Source: Plecoglossus altivelis
Lineage: Eukaryota; Chordata; Actinopteri; Osmeriformes; Plecoglossidae
Length of the DNA stretch: 64,000 nucleotides
Assembly: GCA_036571765.1 (NCBI GenBank)
Contig: BROE01000011.1
Span: forward strand, 155,286 to 219,285
Reading direction: 5' to 3'
A model generated the notes under the pieces. The model saw only the letters and a list, made by a program, of their open reading frames with translations, had not been told where the DNA came from and searched no databases. The translations under genes were made by a program, and so were the position numbers. This document shows, in pieces, positions 1 to 12,333 of this stretch. Numbering within the stretch: the stretch's first letter is position 1; each line of letters starts with the position of its first letter.

Positions 1-292
1 GTGGCTGGCCCAATGCGGGGCTTCTCCAGCACTTTGCAGTCTGTGTGGCTGGCCCAATTTGATAACATGGGTTCCGAAAGGGAAAAGGCTGCACTTTCGC
101 TCATCTAGCACAGCATGGCGGGCATAATGTACCATTTTCCTCACCTGGCCGCAGAGTCACTCCATGGCAAAGGGAGGTAGAGAGTTAGCAACATACGCGT
201 TCTAATATTAACTTGAGAGGAAACATTTCTGCCGCCGGTATTTTGAGTTATGTGCCTCCATCGTTATAATTCCCTTGAGGGTTATTAAAAGA

Positions 293-815
293 TAGCCTGG
301 CTCTGCCTTCCTACATACTTCCCAGTTTCTTGACTATGGGTTTTTGGTATAATAGTCGTTTTTTGTCTGCGAAATTGTTGGCAGCCAATCAGCGAACAGA
401 GGGAGTGGCTGAGAACAATTATATTGATTTCGTAAGTTAATTTGAGTTGTAGTTCAGTAATGGCAGCGGAGAAAGATGTGAACTAAGCTTTGGTCTGTTG
501 CGGCAACGCTGTTGAAGTCAATCCAGAGCAAGAACCATCTTTCCTGAGTTTTGTTGGTGGTCATGACATAGTGGCCCTCCTTTCCATGGGGGTTGGGAAA
601 AGTGTCATTTTTCAGCTTGCTCCATTAGTGGAGAAGGAGTTGGCAAGACGAACACTAGCAATTGGTTATAGAAGCTCCAGAGTGGCTCTGGGTAGATCCA
701 ACACTTATAAACTTCAACAGAGTACCTGTCTTTAAGGAAGTTAATGTTTGTCAATAGAGAGAGCCCAGACTCTTTGAATAAATGAAATGTATGTGAGTCT
801 GGTAGGAGCAGGCTA
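293..815 (+). mobile_element. DNA-transposon-like element, copy 1, with remnant of a RecQ-like helicase P-loop
   Basis: The element starts TAGCCTGGCTCTGCC at 293 and ends GCAGGCTA at 815, so the ends are near-perfect inverted repeats. It is flanked by an exact 9-bp direct repeat ATTAAAAGA (284-292 and 816-824), the signature of a cut-and-paste insertion. Inside, frame + from about 490 reads a short stretch containing GGHDIVALLSMGVGKSVIFQL, which resembles the Walker A region of RecQ-like helicases; this looks like a captured or ancestral coding fragment, not a working gene. A second, independently diverged copy is at 50678-51040. Superfamily is uncertain: an 8-9 bp duplication fits hAT, Merlin or Mutator-like elements. 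Confidence 0.7.
490..735 (+). pseudogene. RecQ-like helicase fragment inside the element (81 codons, not a functional gene)
   Basis: The 81-codon frame contains a P-loop-like SMGVGKS followed by VIFQLAPLVEKEL, close to the motif I region of RecQ family ATPases as I remember them. No other helicase motif (DEAD/DEAH box, motifs III-VI) follows before the stop at about 735, and the last 30 codons look unrelated. In the sister copy near 50840-50960 the corresponding sequence is shifted out of frame. I infer a relic spread as part of a non-autonomous transposon. The helicase likeness could be checked by protein search; it may also be coincidental. Confidence 0.35.
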
Positions 816-2607
816 ATTAAAAGAACCATCAGATCTGCATTTGCAACCTTGTTCCTGCAAATGCCGTAACAGTAGAAGAGACCTTCATGAAAAGACTGAC
901 TAAGTTTAGGCTGTGGCATTGAAGTACAGGTTAATGGTTAGATAGATTAATCAATTGAAACACAAATCTGGGGCATTTTATCTGGGGCAAGTGAGGGAAG
1001 TGACAGAAAATTCTGTCACCACTAGTTTAGCTTCATAAAGTTGAGGTTAAAGCACAGTGGAATCATTTTTTTTTTAACCAGTGTGTGTTGTATATTGTAC
1101 AGTGTTGCAGTGGTTTAAAATCACAGGTAATGCAAATTTCCCGCCTACCGGACCCTAATAGTAATACAAGGAATAATAATACTAACAAAAACAAAAGGTT
1201 TCCCTACTGGAGGGACCCTTATAAATATATGTGAAATTATGGTGATATATTGTGCTCTTGCCAAGGCAAACACACCTGATTTCGTGTGTGGGACTGCTAA
1301 CCCTAAGAATGAAGGGAAGCCCACTGCTATTTTAAAAGTTCTTGCAAATTGGCTATTTTACCTATGGAAAAATACCACAAAGTGATTGTAATACCCTCCA
1401 TACTAAAGTTAGGAATGGCAATGAGGTCTGTTGATCAGAAGTATGATCATGTACAGGCAAGCAGTCATGGAGTTTGATGATTTACAGGAGAGTGGAGATA
1501 TTCTGTGTGTTTGTTTGCAAGTGTGCATGTGTGAGTAATGATGTTCTTCAAGCTGCAGGGAAGAAGTTTCACATTTCATACTGGATTCTCCATCATATGG
1601 AAACAGGATAAATATTGCACAATACATAATGTAAAGATAGTCAGTCAGGCTATACAGAATAACAGGTATTTAAACAATATCACAAATATTTTTCAACACT
1701 AGTCTGATGATGTTTTTCATTTGCCACTGGTGTTAATACACTCATGGCTCATTTGGGAAAAAACATACATAAAAATTAAAAGGAAGTCAGAACACAGAGA
1801 TGAAATAGACAAGTATTTCCTGCCAAGTATTTGATGTGATCATTTTAATCAAAGATAATGGCAGCGAAGCACCTTATTCAATAGCGGGAACTTCAACAGC
1901 TCGCTCTGTCTCATTTGTCTTTATCTTGTTCTGATCCTCAGCAGCCTTTGTTGATTTGCTCTGTTTTTTATATCTGCTTACTGTTTGCTGTGTCAGGGTC
2001 TCTCTCGCTCTTTCTCTCGCTCTCCCTTCAGGAAACACTAAGAGCAGAACAATCTCATTAGTTCAGAGAACACCTTGAAAAGTATGATAATTAAGTAGAA
2101 CCAATGCCACAGACGTACAAACATGGACAAATACACACACATACACACACCTTTCCTGTGATGTGCTGAATGGATTTGCTCTGCATGCAATTACACACCT
2201 GCTATAGGTGAATGGTTTATTTAAATTACTGTGGCATTAATTTAATGGCTGACTAATGTTCAATGTAAAAAGGTACCATCAAGGGTCTAAGTGAGAGAAG
2301 GAAAAAGAGAGTGAGGGAAAAGAGAAAAAACTAGACATTGAGAGAAACAGAAGGAGGAGGTTCAAGATTGAAAGCTAGTAAATCACTCTCACAGGTCAGA
2401 GGGTGCCTTGTACCTTGCGTGTCTAATCAGGTCAGCAGCCTAACATAGTTGTAGACTTTATTAGAGTTCTGCAGGCCAGGGGAAGAGAAGAATAACGGGG
2501 GGCATGAAAGACAGAGAAGAAATGTCGAAATAATGAAATTGGAGCAGTAGTCTAGGAGGAAGGGGGTGAATGTTTACGGAAGGAGTCTCAGAGGGAGATT
2601 TTAAACT

Positions 2608-2790
2608 GTGAAGGCCAAGCAGACACACACATACACACAGGCATGCACATCCACACAGACTCACACTTGCACAAACACGCACACATACATATTGACGCAG
2701 ACACACACAAAGATACATGGCAGCAGGCGCATAAGCTTAGGAACATTTAGACACACACATAGACATACACATATTCACTCCACAGTCAAC
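2608..2790. repeat. Imperfect CA-rich simple repeat
   Basis: The + strand is dominated by interrupted ACAC runs. It gives spurious Thr/His-rich (+) and Cys/Val-rich (-) open frames. Confidence 0.85.
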
Positions 2791-4569
2791 ATTTGAATAA
2801 TTCATCTGAGGGTCTGGTCCACATGAGAGAGATGGGGAGGAATAGAAAGAAAAAAGGACAAGAGATGGGATCATAAGGAAGGGATGAGAAGATTAAAGTA
2901 AAAACCCTCTATTTCCAGCATCAATCCTGGGTGAATATTCATCAATGACAGTTTTGATTAGGCCTCTGTCACTCTGTCTAATCCTCCTTCTCCATTTCTC
3001 TACGTTCCCCGCTTTCTCAATTTTGTTCTCTCTTTCTCGCTCACCCTCCTAGTATTTGTGTTACGGATCTCAAAATAACAACATCACAACCACTCAGCTC
3101 TAATCAAATAGGTCACTCTGAACCATCCTCATACACAACATACTTACACTCACACACACATGTATGTACTCACACATACAGAGCATGGGGTCTTCTTCCC
3201 ACAATCAATCTGCTTAGAGGACCAGTTACGTCAAGACACTTAATTAGTTTAATTTAATCCTCAATTGTTTCTCTGCCCAAGGATTGTTGTAAAGCCCTTT
3301 GCCAAAACTGTGTGTGTGCGCAAGTGTTTGTGTCTACTAGCATTGTTTTTGTTCCACTTGTCAGTCCTTGATTTGCTTACTGTAAATCTAATTGACTGAT
3401 CATTTTGTTTTCACTGTCTCTCATTACCTCCCTCTTTCACTTTCACTCCATCTTTCCACCCTACACTTGGTTTCCATCCATCTAGTGACCTTTGGTCCTG
3501 AGTCTTTCTCTCTTAATCTTTTACATGCTCTCTGTCTCCCTCCTTCCCACTTTTCTATTCCCCTCCATCTTCCCTCTCTTCCCTCTTTCTGCCGCCATCC
3601 CATCTGTGGCCCATATTCAACCTTTACTAGAGCATTTTTAGTCTTAGTGTTGTTCAACCATTTGTCTGTCCAACACAGTCTGAAGCAACAAATGTGTGTG
3701 TGTGTAGAGGAAGGTATCTGTGAGTGTATTCAACCTTCCCAGACCAACCTTTAAGAAAATGCTTGTGCTATGGGCTTGGTAAGTAACGCCTATGTTTATT
3801 AAAGACTTCCAATCTGAAGTTACACACTCATATGCTCTGTTCACTCTCCCTCTCTCTCCCTCACACCAGTGCCTGTCTCGCTCCCACTCCCTCCCTCTAT
3901 TGCACCGGAAACACCAGGCTGATCATGAACTTGCCGTCTTCGTTTCTCGTAATAGCCCTCCTTGCTCTGCAAAGTTCAGGATAAATAGGCTTTTACTTAG
4001 GTGTAGTGGAATCTTATTAGAGCCTTGGATACTACCAGACCATAACAACCAGAACCAACTTCCACACCCTGCCTTTGGAACAGCAACCATTTCATATCTG
4101 TGTACTGCAGGGGGGGTCACAAGAGAGGGGAATCAAAAGGGGTGGGTGGGTTTTGCTTCCGTAGGGGCAGGGAAGCAACTGCTAATACAATAATCTATTG
4201 GTCTATGATCATCTTTACAATCAAAGTAAAAGGCATATTGAGATGAGGTTTTCAGAATTAGAGTTTCATAATAAATACAAATCAGAGATGATGATATGCA
4301 TCAGTCCTTAAGTAACTGTCTTCTCACAAAGAGAGAGGATGAGGCAGACAAAATGGGAGACAGAGAGAGAGAGATAGGGGAATACCAGAAGTGCTCCAGG
4401 AAAGATATATGGAGGGCGTTCTGTAGTTCAGCAGAGCTCTCATTACTGGTGTTAGCCAATCAGATATGGGTGTGATAGACAGTGAGAGAAGAGTAAGGAG
4501 AGTTATGCCATTCCATGGCCTTGGCCACAGCCAAGTTATAAACTGAACCGGTCATATAGCATTCTACAG

Positions 4570-4700
4570 GGTTACCCCAAAACATGCACACACGTATACA
4601 TAAATACGCACACACACAAATACAGAAACACAAACACACAAAATTATTGACACGATATTGACACTAACACATTTAAAGAAATACAGAAACACACACCCTG
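4570..4700. repeat. Imperfect CA-rich simple repeat
   Basis: Interrupted ACACA runs on the + strand, with no unit conserved beyond the dinucleotide. Confidence 0.75.
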
Positions 4701-7157
4701 ATATGCCAGCATTCCTAACCAGAAGACACCACACACATTGCGTCTGAGTCTGCCTTCTCTCCTGGAGGAGTTCTGCTACCTCAGCACTCGTCCAACACTG
4801 CACCCTCCACACACGCTTGCAAACATTCGAGCAGACACACGTCTCTGTGTAGGGAATGACATAAGAGGACAAGACTTCTGGTATACGTCTCCTGTTTTTA
4901 CAATAATCCAATAACCCACACATGGGACACACATACATTTGCACTCACTTGCTCTGCATCAACATGTGATGGATATCTTAATGAAACTCATTTATTGGCC
5001 AGTAGTAGGTGCAGAGGTCAAATGTTTGAGCATTGTGTTTGGGATTGTGTTTAAAGTCTTTAAGTGTGTCTTTTAAAGATTGCTATTTTGAAATGTGCTC
5101 TCTAAATTAATATGACTATTTAACTCTGGTGTAAAGCATGAATGTAATGCACAGAAACACATACGTGTTTGAGCACAGACATATTGTAAAGATGCAGAAT
5201 GTAATGCATGGTTTTCCAAAACTGGCACTATACTGTCTTTCCTCTTGTGAGCATTGTAGCACATGTGTGCATGTGTGTGCATCAAGAATCACACCAGACC
5301 ATCAGACCAATTTTGATCTCCTCCCACTTATGTGGGAGACTGTTTTTTGCATTTAAACACCCATCTTCCTCATTACAGCCTCTCTTCCCTTTTCTCTCCC
5401 CCTGAATAGTCTTCCCCTCCACTCTCTCTACCTTCCACCCTCACTCCTTCTCTCCCTTGGTGATTCACTCCTTCCCTAGAGTGGTAGTCGGATAATTGGA
5501 AGCAGAGGTTTTTCATTGGGATGATGCAGGGGTCAGTCAGCTGGAAAGCACTTTTAATAGACCCCTGGTCTGACCCTAGTCACACACACATACACATACT
5601 CTCAATGCTGCTCTCCCTTTTCTTTATCTCTCGCAGTCTTTTCCCCCTATTCTTCCAATCTCTTTGTTTCTCTCTCACACAGTTTCTTCTGGCAAATGAG
5701 TCACCAGTCCTTTGGCCTCTATACATTTCTATATAGACCTTGCTAAACAGCTGTTGACCTCATACAGACAGCATCTCTTGCATTTGATCATCCCTTCCTT
5801 CTATTTGATTTGAATCCCTTTAGTCTTTCTTTCCATTCCTTTTCTAAGTATTCACACTTTGATGGCCACATGTATCTTAATCCGTTTTGTGTGTATGGCG
5901 TCTATCCTCTTTTCTCTTTCTCCAATTGGCTCATCCCACTTGTCAATCATCCGACCATCATTTCCAGACCAATCTATTTCTATGTCTCTTTTAGCAATTT
6001 TTTGCTAGATTCAGGATCTTTAAAGACCACCCTGGAAACTTTGTTTTCAAACAGCACCTTGCAACAATGGTTGATACTTAAAAAATGTGTAACTTAATAA
6101 CTTGATAAATAAAAGTGCCAAGTGCCAAAATGAAAAAAAAAATCCTTTCAAAGAAACAACATATTATTTTGTGTCACACACGTTTACAACACATGCCTGG
6201 CTGTAGAAGTACAAAAGTTCAATCTTTTGATGAGGAGTTAAAAATTGAGTTGTCAAATGACACAGTTTCTGTTTGCCACATCACAGTGACTTTGTGAAAG
6301 CTTTGCCACACAGCTTGCCCTGCTTTGCAACATCACAGTGAAAATTAGAACCATCATGCATTGCTTCAAGTCAGCCCGGAGACCGTTGCCGCTAAAGTTG
6401 AACATACCTTTTGTGTATCACATCCTCCACAGTTACACACAAACACAACAAACACACAGCACTAAGTGTCATAAGTATAGTCTTTGCGGGGCGCACACCT
6501 TTACAAGCATTATCAGCACGCTCGGGCATGCGCGGTACTAAATTAACTAAGAGCAGAAAACGGTATTGCCGTCAGCAACGCCTGCAGCGATCAGACATCA
6601 CACTGTGTAGAAGCCACACAGCGTGACACCTCAGGGGCCTTGTCATAGGTCACACAGCTCATCTGTTCAGTCCCAACATGTTTCAGCCCTGTCAACAGAG
6701 AGCTACAGCCTCTGACGTCTGGTAAAAGGTTTACCAGCTCCCCTTTAAATATTTCATCCATATTACCATTTCCAAATGGAAAACTGTTGTGTTTGGTGTG
6801 ATGTAAGTTAGAGTCTCTCCTGGTTCTGCAGCTGCCCAAGGAGAGTGTTTGGATTCGATCAGATGGAAAGCTGAACTTGTTGATGAAACAGAGCTTGTTG
6901 CTGGCAAAATGGCCTGGTATTGTAGTAGGCTGAATGCTGCTTATATCACAGTTACAGGAATGGTTCATGGCAGGAGGCCATTCAGCTTTGTGGGGTGACG
7001 ATCTGAGGGATGATTCTTATTTTTTACCATGTGTACCAGTAATGCATTTCAGTGGGTGGATACAAGGTCATGGCTTCATGATAAAAGATAAAAGTGCTAT
7101 TGTAACATTTTCATCAATCAGTGTTCTGAAGTGTCCTTTCTGTGTTTCTGTGTGTAG

Positions 7158-7270
7158 GTTGACTGGGTTTCAGCTTCCATCACCCATTGTGAGTACAGGA
7201 CCTAGACTTACGCTGTGGCTGCTGTCTGACTACGCCGTCAGCGGACAAGGCTTCAAAGCCGTTTACGAAG
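7158..7270 (+). CDS. csmd2: CSMD family exon: C-terminal half of a CUB domain (likely CUB1)
   Basis: This is a 113-bp internal exon of a CUB-and-Sushi multiple-domains gene. It is preceded by a T/G-rich acceptor ending in AG at 7156-7157 and followed by the donor GTAAGG. It enters in phase 2 (its first base completes a codon) and leaves after one base of the next codon. The 37 full codons give the second half of a CUB beta-sandwich: it opens LTGFQLPSPIVSTG, continues with LTLWLLSDYAVS and ends in the hallmark GFKAVYE. It has no cysteine, which is normal for this half of CSMD CUB domains. Split CUB domains with a phase 2 central junction are also seen in exons 3 and 4 here, and exon 4 has the same 113-bp length. 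CSMD proteins are giant neuronal type I membrane proteins linked to complement control and synapse formation; that role is family knowledge. The CUB's first half must lie upstream of the window. Family call is firm; the csmd2 paralogue call is from remembered sequences. Confidence 0.93.
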
Positions 7271-7991
7271 GTAAGGCTGTTTGCTAGTTCATCAGCATTG
7301 CTGTGCTATGCTATAGGACATCTACACTAGCCACACTGCCATTCCCAGAACCCTTCGCTTTACCTAAATGAACTCTTGATATAATACCGGAGCACGTATT
7401 TAATGTGTTTTGATTTTTGGCTTATTGTTGATATGACTGTGGCTTGACTCTGAGCCAGGAAATTCTGCTACTATAGAATCTTATTCCTTGCCCCTGTCCT
7501 CCTAACCAGGCTCAACTGACTCACTGGCTGTCTGGTTGCCTGCCTAGGCCGCCCAAGGTTTTCGCTTTTTGCCCGTCATCTTTAATTTGACGGAGATTTC
7601 CTTTTGACCCTTGAAGAGATTATATTAATGACACTCAGAAAAGGGACAAAATGAGCCAGGGACAAATTACACTAACTGGTTTGATCGGAGAGACCTGGAG
7701 TGCTGCTAGGTAGCAATGCCGCATCCAGAGGTCAACTTGTGCACCACAGACCATGCTCCCTAATGCACGTAGGTCAGGAAGAGAATGTGCTTCTGTCCTT
7801 ACCTCAGAAGAGAGATGTTTTCGCTTAGCACTCCAGGTTTGTATCTATACTAGTTGCGACAGATTTGTGTGTTTTTGCCCTTGGACAGTGTTGATCAGTC
7901 CTGGCTGTAAAGTTCAAAGGTTGTCTGGGATGTGTTGCCCAGTATTCCACAACTGTATTGTGTTATTGTGTAAAAAAAGTCTGTAATAAAA

Positions 7992-8362
7992 GGGTGCATG
8001 GTGGCAGCGCGGTTAGAGCCCTTGCCTCCCAGGAAGGAGATCATGGGTTCAATTCTTGTGCCTGGGTGGAGTCTGCATGTCCTCCCCATGTTACCATGGG
8101 TTCTCTCCAGGCACTCCAGCTTCCTCCCACCATCCAAAAACATGCATGTGTTAGGTTAATTGGTATATTGAAATTGCCCTTAGAGAATGGATGTGCAAGT
8201 GATGGTTGCCTGTGTCAGCCCTGCAACTTGCTGGCCCCAGTCCAGGGTGTACCCTGCCTATGGCCCAAAAGCTACTGGGTTAGGCTCCAGACACACATGA
8301 CCCCAAAATGGGAGCAAGCAGCACTGCAATCCCTTCCAGGGATCAGCAGTAGACAATGCATG
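7992..8362 (+). mobile_element. tRNA-derived SINE, fish DANA/V-SINE-like
   Basis: The left end carries an internal RNA polymerase III promoter: an A-box-like TGGCAGCGCGG (8002-8012) and a B-box-like GGTTCAATTC (8046-8055) at tRNA-like spacing. The body follows the widespread teleost SINE wording: GGAGTCTGCATGTCCTCCCC, then a CTTCCTCCCACCATCCAAA segment, TTAGGTTAATTGG, AAATTGCCCTTAGAG, then CCAGTCCAGGGTGTACCCTGCC and a TAGGCTCCAG region. The B-box has lost the usual CG and the right part is diverged, so the copy is old and probably inactive. Its exact 3' end is uncertain. The subfamily name is from memory. Confidence 0.75.
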
Positions 8363-8470
8363 TAAGTCTGCATTACATTCAACTTTTCCATAGAACACTG
8401 CTTGCATACAGATCAGAGACTAGCTGGATTGTATTTGGAATTTCAGCTTAATTTTTGAAATTTTAAAAGA

Positions 8471-8517
8471 GTTTCACAAACTTTTAACAGAGTTAAAAAG
8501 GTTTCACAAACTTTTAG
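8471..8517. repeat. Tandem duplication, period 30 bp
   Basis: GTTTCACAAACTTTTA occurs at 8471 and again at 8501, separated by an AT-rich spacer; the second unit is partial. Confidence 0.8.
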
Positions 8518-11067
8518 CAACTTCGTTTTGTCAGTTCAGCAATCTTTTGGTCAACATCTTGTCATTTGTCATTTATCTCAAATAGCGCAAAACCGGTCTG
8601 GGTGAGAAGGCTAGACCTTATCATCCTGTCACGTGACAGGAGGGATCACAAGGAAATGCTGATGTGATGTGTTGTTGATGGAGGAATTTATGATTTTCGT
8701 AATACACAGACACCTTGCTTTTGTGGTTTGAGAACTATTTGCCGAGGGCTTTTTCACTGCAGCCTGGTGTCGCACATACACTCACATGGGTGATGGGTCC
8801 CAGCCATCCTATTGAGCAGCTCTCCTTGCTAATGACCAAAGGAATCCCTGCTCTTTACTTCTCCTCCACCCTGTTTTTCCTCCACCTTCATACCTCCCTC
8901 TTTATTCTACGTCCCCGAACATTTGTGATTTGTCGCCGTCCCTGTCGTTAAAATCTTGTGTCGAACTGGGACACCGAAAACTGTGGCACCCACCGAACCG
9001 TGGCTTCTGAGTATTGTTACACAGACACCGTTTGCCCGAAGAAAGCTGTCTGCTCCATCAGTTAGCTTCGTGGGGCCTCTTGGTAATATAGTTTTCAGTC
9101 TTGTAAGGTTTCACTGGTGTTACGCGGTCGGTGCCTGCAACAGACTGAAGTATGTTAATGTATCCTCTTGTGTCACAGAGGGTCTGCTGCCACCACTGAG
9201 TAGACTGGTAATGGTCCTTTAATTTGTATGTGATTCTTTCATGGAGTTGGTATTGCTTTTTTGAGTATGCAGGTTGGGTGTATATAAGGACAAGCTCAAA
9301 CAATAATTTCTAGTTTTCTTTGTCATACAAACTCCAGTGCGTTTGTTAACCCTAATTTCATTTAATTGTGACTAGCTTTGTTATTGACTTCTCTGAAGGT
9401 ATGCTTTTTTATTGATCTTGTTTCATGATTATAACAAATAAATTATATTCCAGCTCAGAAAATAAACTTTAATTGTGCGTTTACAGTTACTGTTTTGTTA
9501 CTTGTGCAAGGAAAACCAGTGTATCTTTCAAATTATGGCTATAAAAACATTGAGCTTGTTGGTTTAATACATAACAGACATAATATGCTTTTGAAGATGG
9601 TTCAATTTAAGACCTCTGAGTCACTTTCTTGAGGGTTTTCCACGCTACGAAGCTATACTATAGCCTCTGGGGGCCAGTTTGTATACTGCGACAGTGGATT
9701 AACTGAGATGAACATCTGATGAGTGAATATGATACATTGAGATGAAGCACGGAAACAATTCTCATCTACTTTGGAGAGACACGCCATTGCCCTTTATGTT
9801 CGGGGTTACAGGTATATATATATATGCGCTTTTCAAATAAATTAATTTGCCCACCATAAAATCTAATTGTCTTGCAGTCAGGGGACGAGCAAATTTAAGC
9901 ATCTCTGGCCTTACAATGGCTAAATTTGCAACACGGCTGGTTGCCGTTTTTTTGTATAATCTCATGCTGTTTATTACAGTAAGATGCTAATTTCTTGGAG
10001 CTTTATGTGACCCTATATTGTTTAATCTCTGCCCCCTATCAGAAACCGTTCATAATGCCCCAAACTGCAGATGACCACGATAAGTGACCTATCTGCCTGG
10101 ATGGTAAACCACATGGGGACTCTCTGTCTCTTCATTTAACCCCAACTGCTATTCTGTCCTTTTTAAAACACCTCCATTTTTGCAGGGATGTCCCACATGA
10201 TCATTGTTTCTCTCCATGCACAACCTTTCCTGGAGAACACTCAAAGTTGCAATGCATCCACATTGGCCTCCTGAAACAGACCCTCCGTTCCTACACCAAC
10301 CCTGGCTGTGTAAAATAAGGGAATCATGGAGCTTCCATGAAGCTCATATACTAATAAACAATGTCTGTTCCCAAAACCAGATGCAAGTCATAGTTCTGGA
10401 GCATGTTAATATTTGGAGCAAGATTCAAATCAACAATATTGCGTCTTGTACATTGTGTTTCTACTGTATTGCCTTGAGAATTTGGAACCTCATGTGTAAT
10501 TCTCCTGTCATCCCTACCGTCAGTGACAAACCTTTCCCAAGGTCATTCTGCCCTCAGCACCTGGTCTTGACAGGTATTTACTCCCAACTCTGCTCAGTAG
10601 CGAAGTTGATGTGTGCTGGGTGGGTGGGTGTTTTGGCACTTCTGTGTTCTTGTACTGCAGTGGTGCTGATGTCTCTATTGAGGCCTGAACTCCATAGCCT
10701 GTGTTTACCCACCTTAATCACCCCCTGCTGAATCGCTGCGCCAGCGTCAACGGCAAGAATCAATTCCCCGCTGCGCTCTCTCGTTTTGTTGTGTGTGTGT
10801 GTGTGTATGTGTGAGCATGCGTGTGTTGGCCCAGTGTCAGATGAGGCTATATTAAAAGAGCTGTATACCATCTACTCTCCTGAGAGTTATGAGATTCTCT
10901 CAGGGTGTCTCAACCCTTTATTTACCATAATCTTTCGGTGGTCCCTCCAACCAGAACTGGAATAAATCCTTAAATAGTCCATCGTACGTCTAATGTCATA
11001 AGGTGAAAAAGCCACATAATAATATTTAGGGTGAAGATATTTTCAGGGCTTTCACAATTTATTGGGA

Positions 11068-11106
11068 GACAGAGAGAGAGAGACTGAGAGAGACACTGAG
11101 AGAGAC

Positions 11107-11148
<42 letters not shown>
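11068..11148. repeat. GA microsatellite with internal ACTG-interrupted units
   Basis: A (GA)n tract in which ACTGAGAGAGAC recurs at 12-14 bp spacing before a pure run of more than 20 GA repeats. Confidence 0.9.
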
Positions 11149-11150
<2 letters not shown>

Positions 11151-12056
11151 AAAAAAGATTTTAAAAAGCTTACAGCACCTGGTAGGAACCGCAAAGGAGT
11201 AGGATACTTATTTAATTGTCTTGGCTGGATTTGCAGTAAGGCAGCTGCCTTTGTGATACACACACTTATGAGCTACAGGAGCTCTCTAAAACCCACACTG
11301 AATCTTGTTTATCAATATAATTATCTATACAAAACCAGCCGTTTCCAGTCAAACTGATGACATATGGGATGTAAAAATATGGTGGGTGCAAAAAAGGATA
11401 CCATGAGCAAACAGGATTACCTGTGCTTAGCCAGCTGTTATCCACTGTTCCACTGTGTCACATCTACTACAAACTTTGCAAACCCAACAGACAGACTACA
11501 TCCTCTAGCACCTCTTCTCCCTTGTCCCCATGGTAACCTTGCTGGACTTGTGTTCATTGCTCTTTTTCTGTTCCATTGTCTAATGTTTTGTACTGGTATT
11601 CGCATTTATCCTATATCAAACAGCATCTAAGGCGACAGAGAGAGAATGAGAGACAGAGACAGACATAAAAAAGACAGAGAGAAAGACAGAGAAAGAGAAG
11701 GGAACAAAGATAGGACTGAAATTGGACCGATTGCTGAGATCCTTGAAGTAGTCATGACAAGACAAAAGAATGCTTTCATCTTTATCTCTCCCATCCCTTT
11801 CACACCTCTCTTCCCCCTTACTCACTCCCCCATCTCTCTTCACTCTCCCTCCCAATCGTTCTTCCTCCTTTCTCCCACGATCCCACTATTCCTAAGTTCT
11901 CCTCCACCTCTTTTTTCCTCTCATTCTGTTGCACGATCAAGGGTTTTTCCGTGTTCAGTTCACAGACTATCTACAGACTCCGTTACTGCTTTACAAACGC
12001 ATATGGTGCTTTGCAAGAAATCCCATTATCAAGTACATTTACAAGTTGGTAATATT

Positions 12057-12333
12057 ATCTTTATCTCCCTCTTTCCCTCTCTCTTTCTCTCTCTCCCTTT
12101 CTCTCTACCTTCCCTGTCCCCTCCTAGTCCCTGCCTTCTACCTCTCGCTTCCTCATCTCCTATCGGTTCCCTCCCCATCTCCCCTCTGTCTTCTCCCTTC
12201 TCCCTCTCTGCTCTGCCCTCTCCCCTCTGTTCTCTCCTCTGCCTTCTACCCTCCTCCCCTCATGTCTTCTCTCCACCCTGCTCTCTCCCCTTTGTTATTT
12301 CCCTCCTTCCTCCTTACCTCCCTTCTCAGAAGA
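12057..12333. repeat. Long pyrimidine tract (about 280 bp)
   Basis: The + strand is almost all C and T with few purines. The Ser/Leu/Pro-rich open frames across it, up to 263 codons, are artefacts of this composition. Confidence 0.85.

Larger units (their letters stand above)
1..7157 (+). other. csmd2: Intron of the CSMD gene (3' part; its donor is upstream of the window)
   Basis: There is no coding exon here that I can support. The stretch holds an inverted-end transposon-like insertion (293-815), CA-rich runs near 2620-2790 and 4570-4700, mixed CT-rich sequence near 3390-3600 and 3840-3900, and otherwise unremarkable AT-rich intron. The open frames present translate simple repeats (His/Thr-rich from CA, Ser/Leu/Pro-rich from CT) or are chance frames with no domain. 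The acceptor at 7156-7157 closes the intron. Confidence 0.85.

Noticed and set aside
6591..6968. 125-codon minus-strand frame just upstream of exon 1
   Set aside because: No domain or homologous wording recognised; antisense to the gene and with no start or splice support.
8002..8055. Possible tRNA gene from A- and B-box-like motifs
   Set aside because: The region has no cloverleaf stems and continues into SINE body; it is the tRNA-related head of the SINE.
9270..9300. TATATAAGG word resembling a TATA box
   Set aside because: No initiator, conserved open frame or CpG context nearby; single motif in AT-rich intron.
10204..10731. 175-codon open frame
   Set aside because: No recognisable motif, ordinary intron base composition, no supporting signals; length is within chance for 64 kb of six frames.
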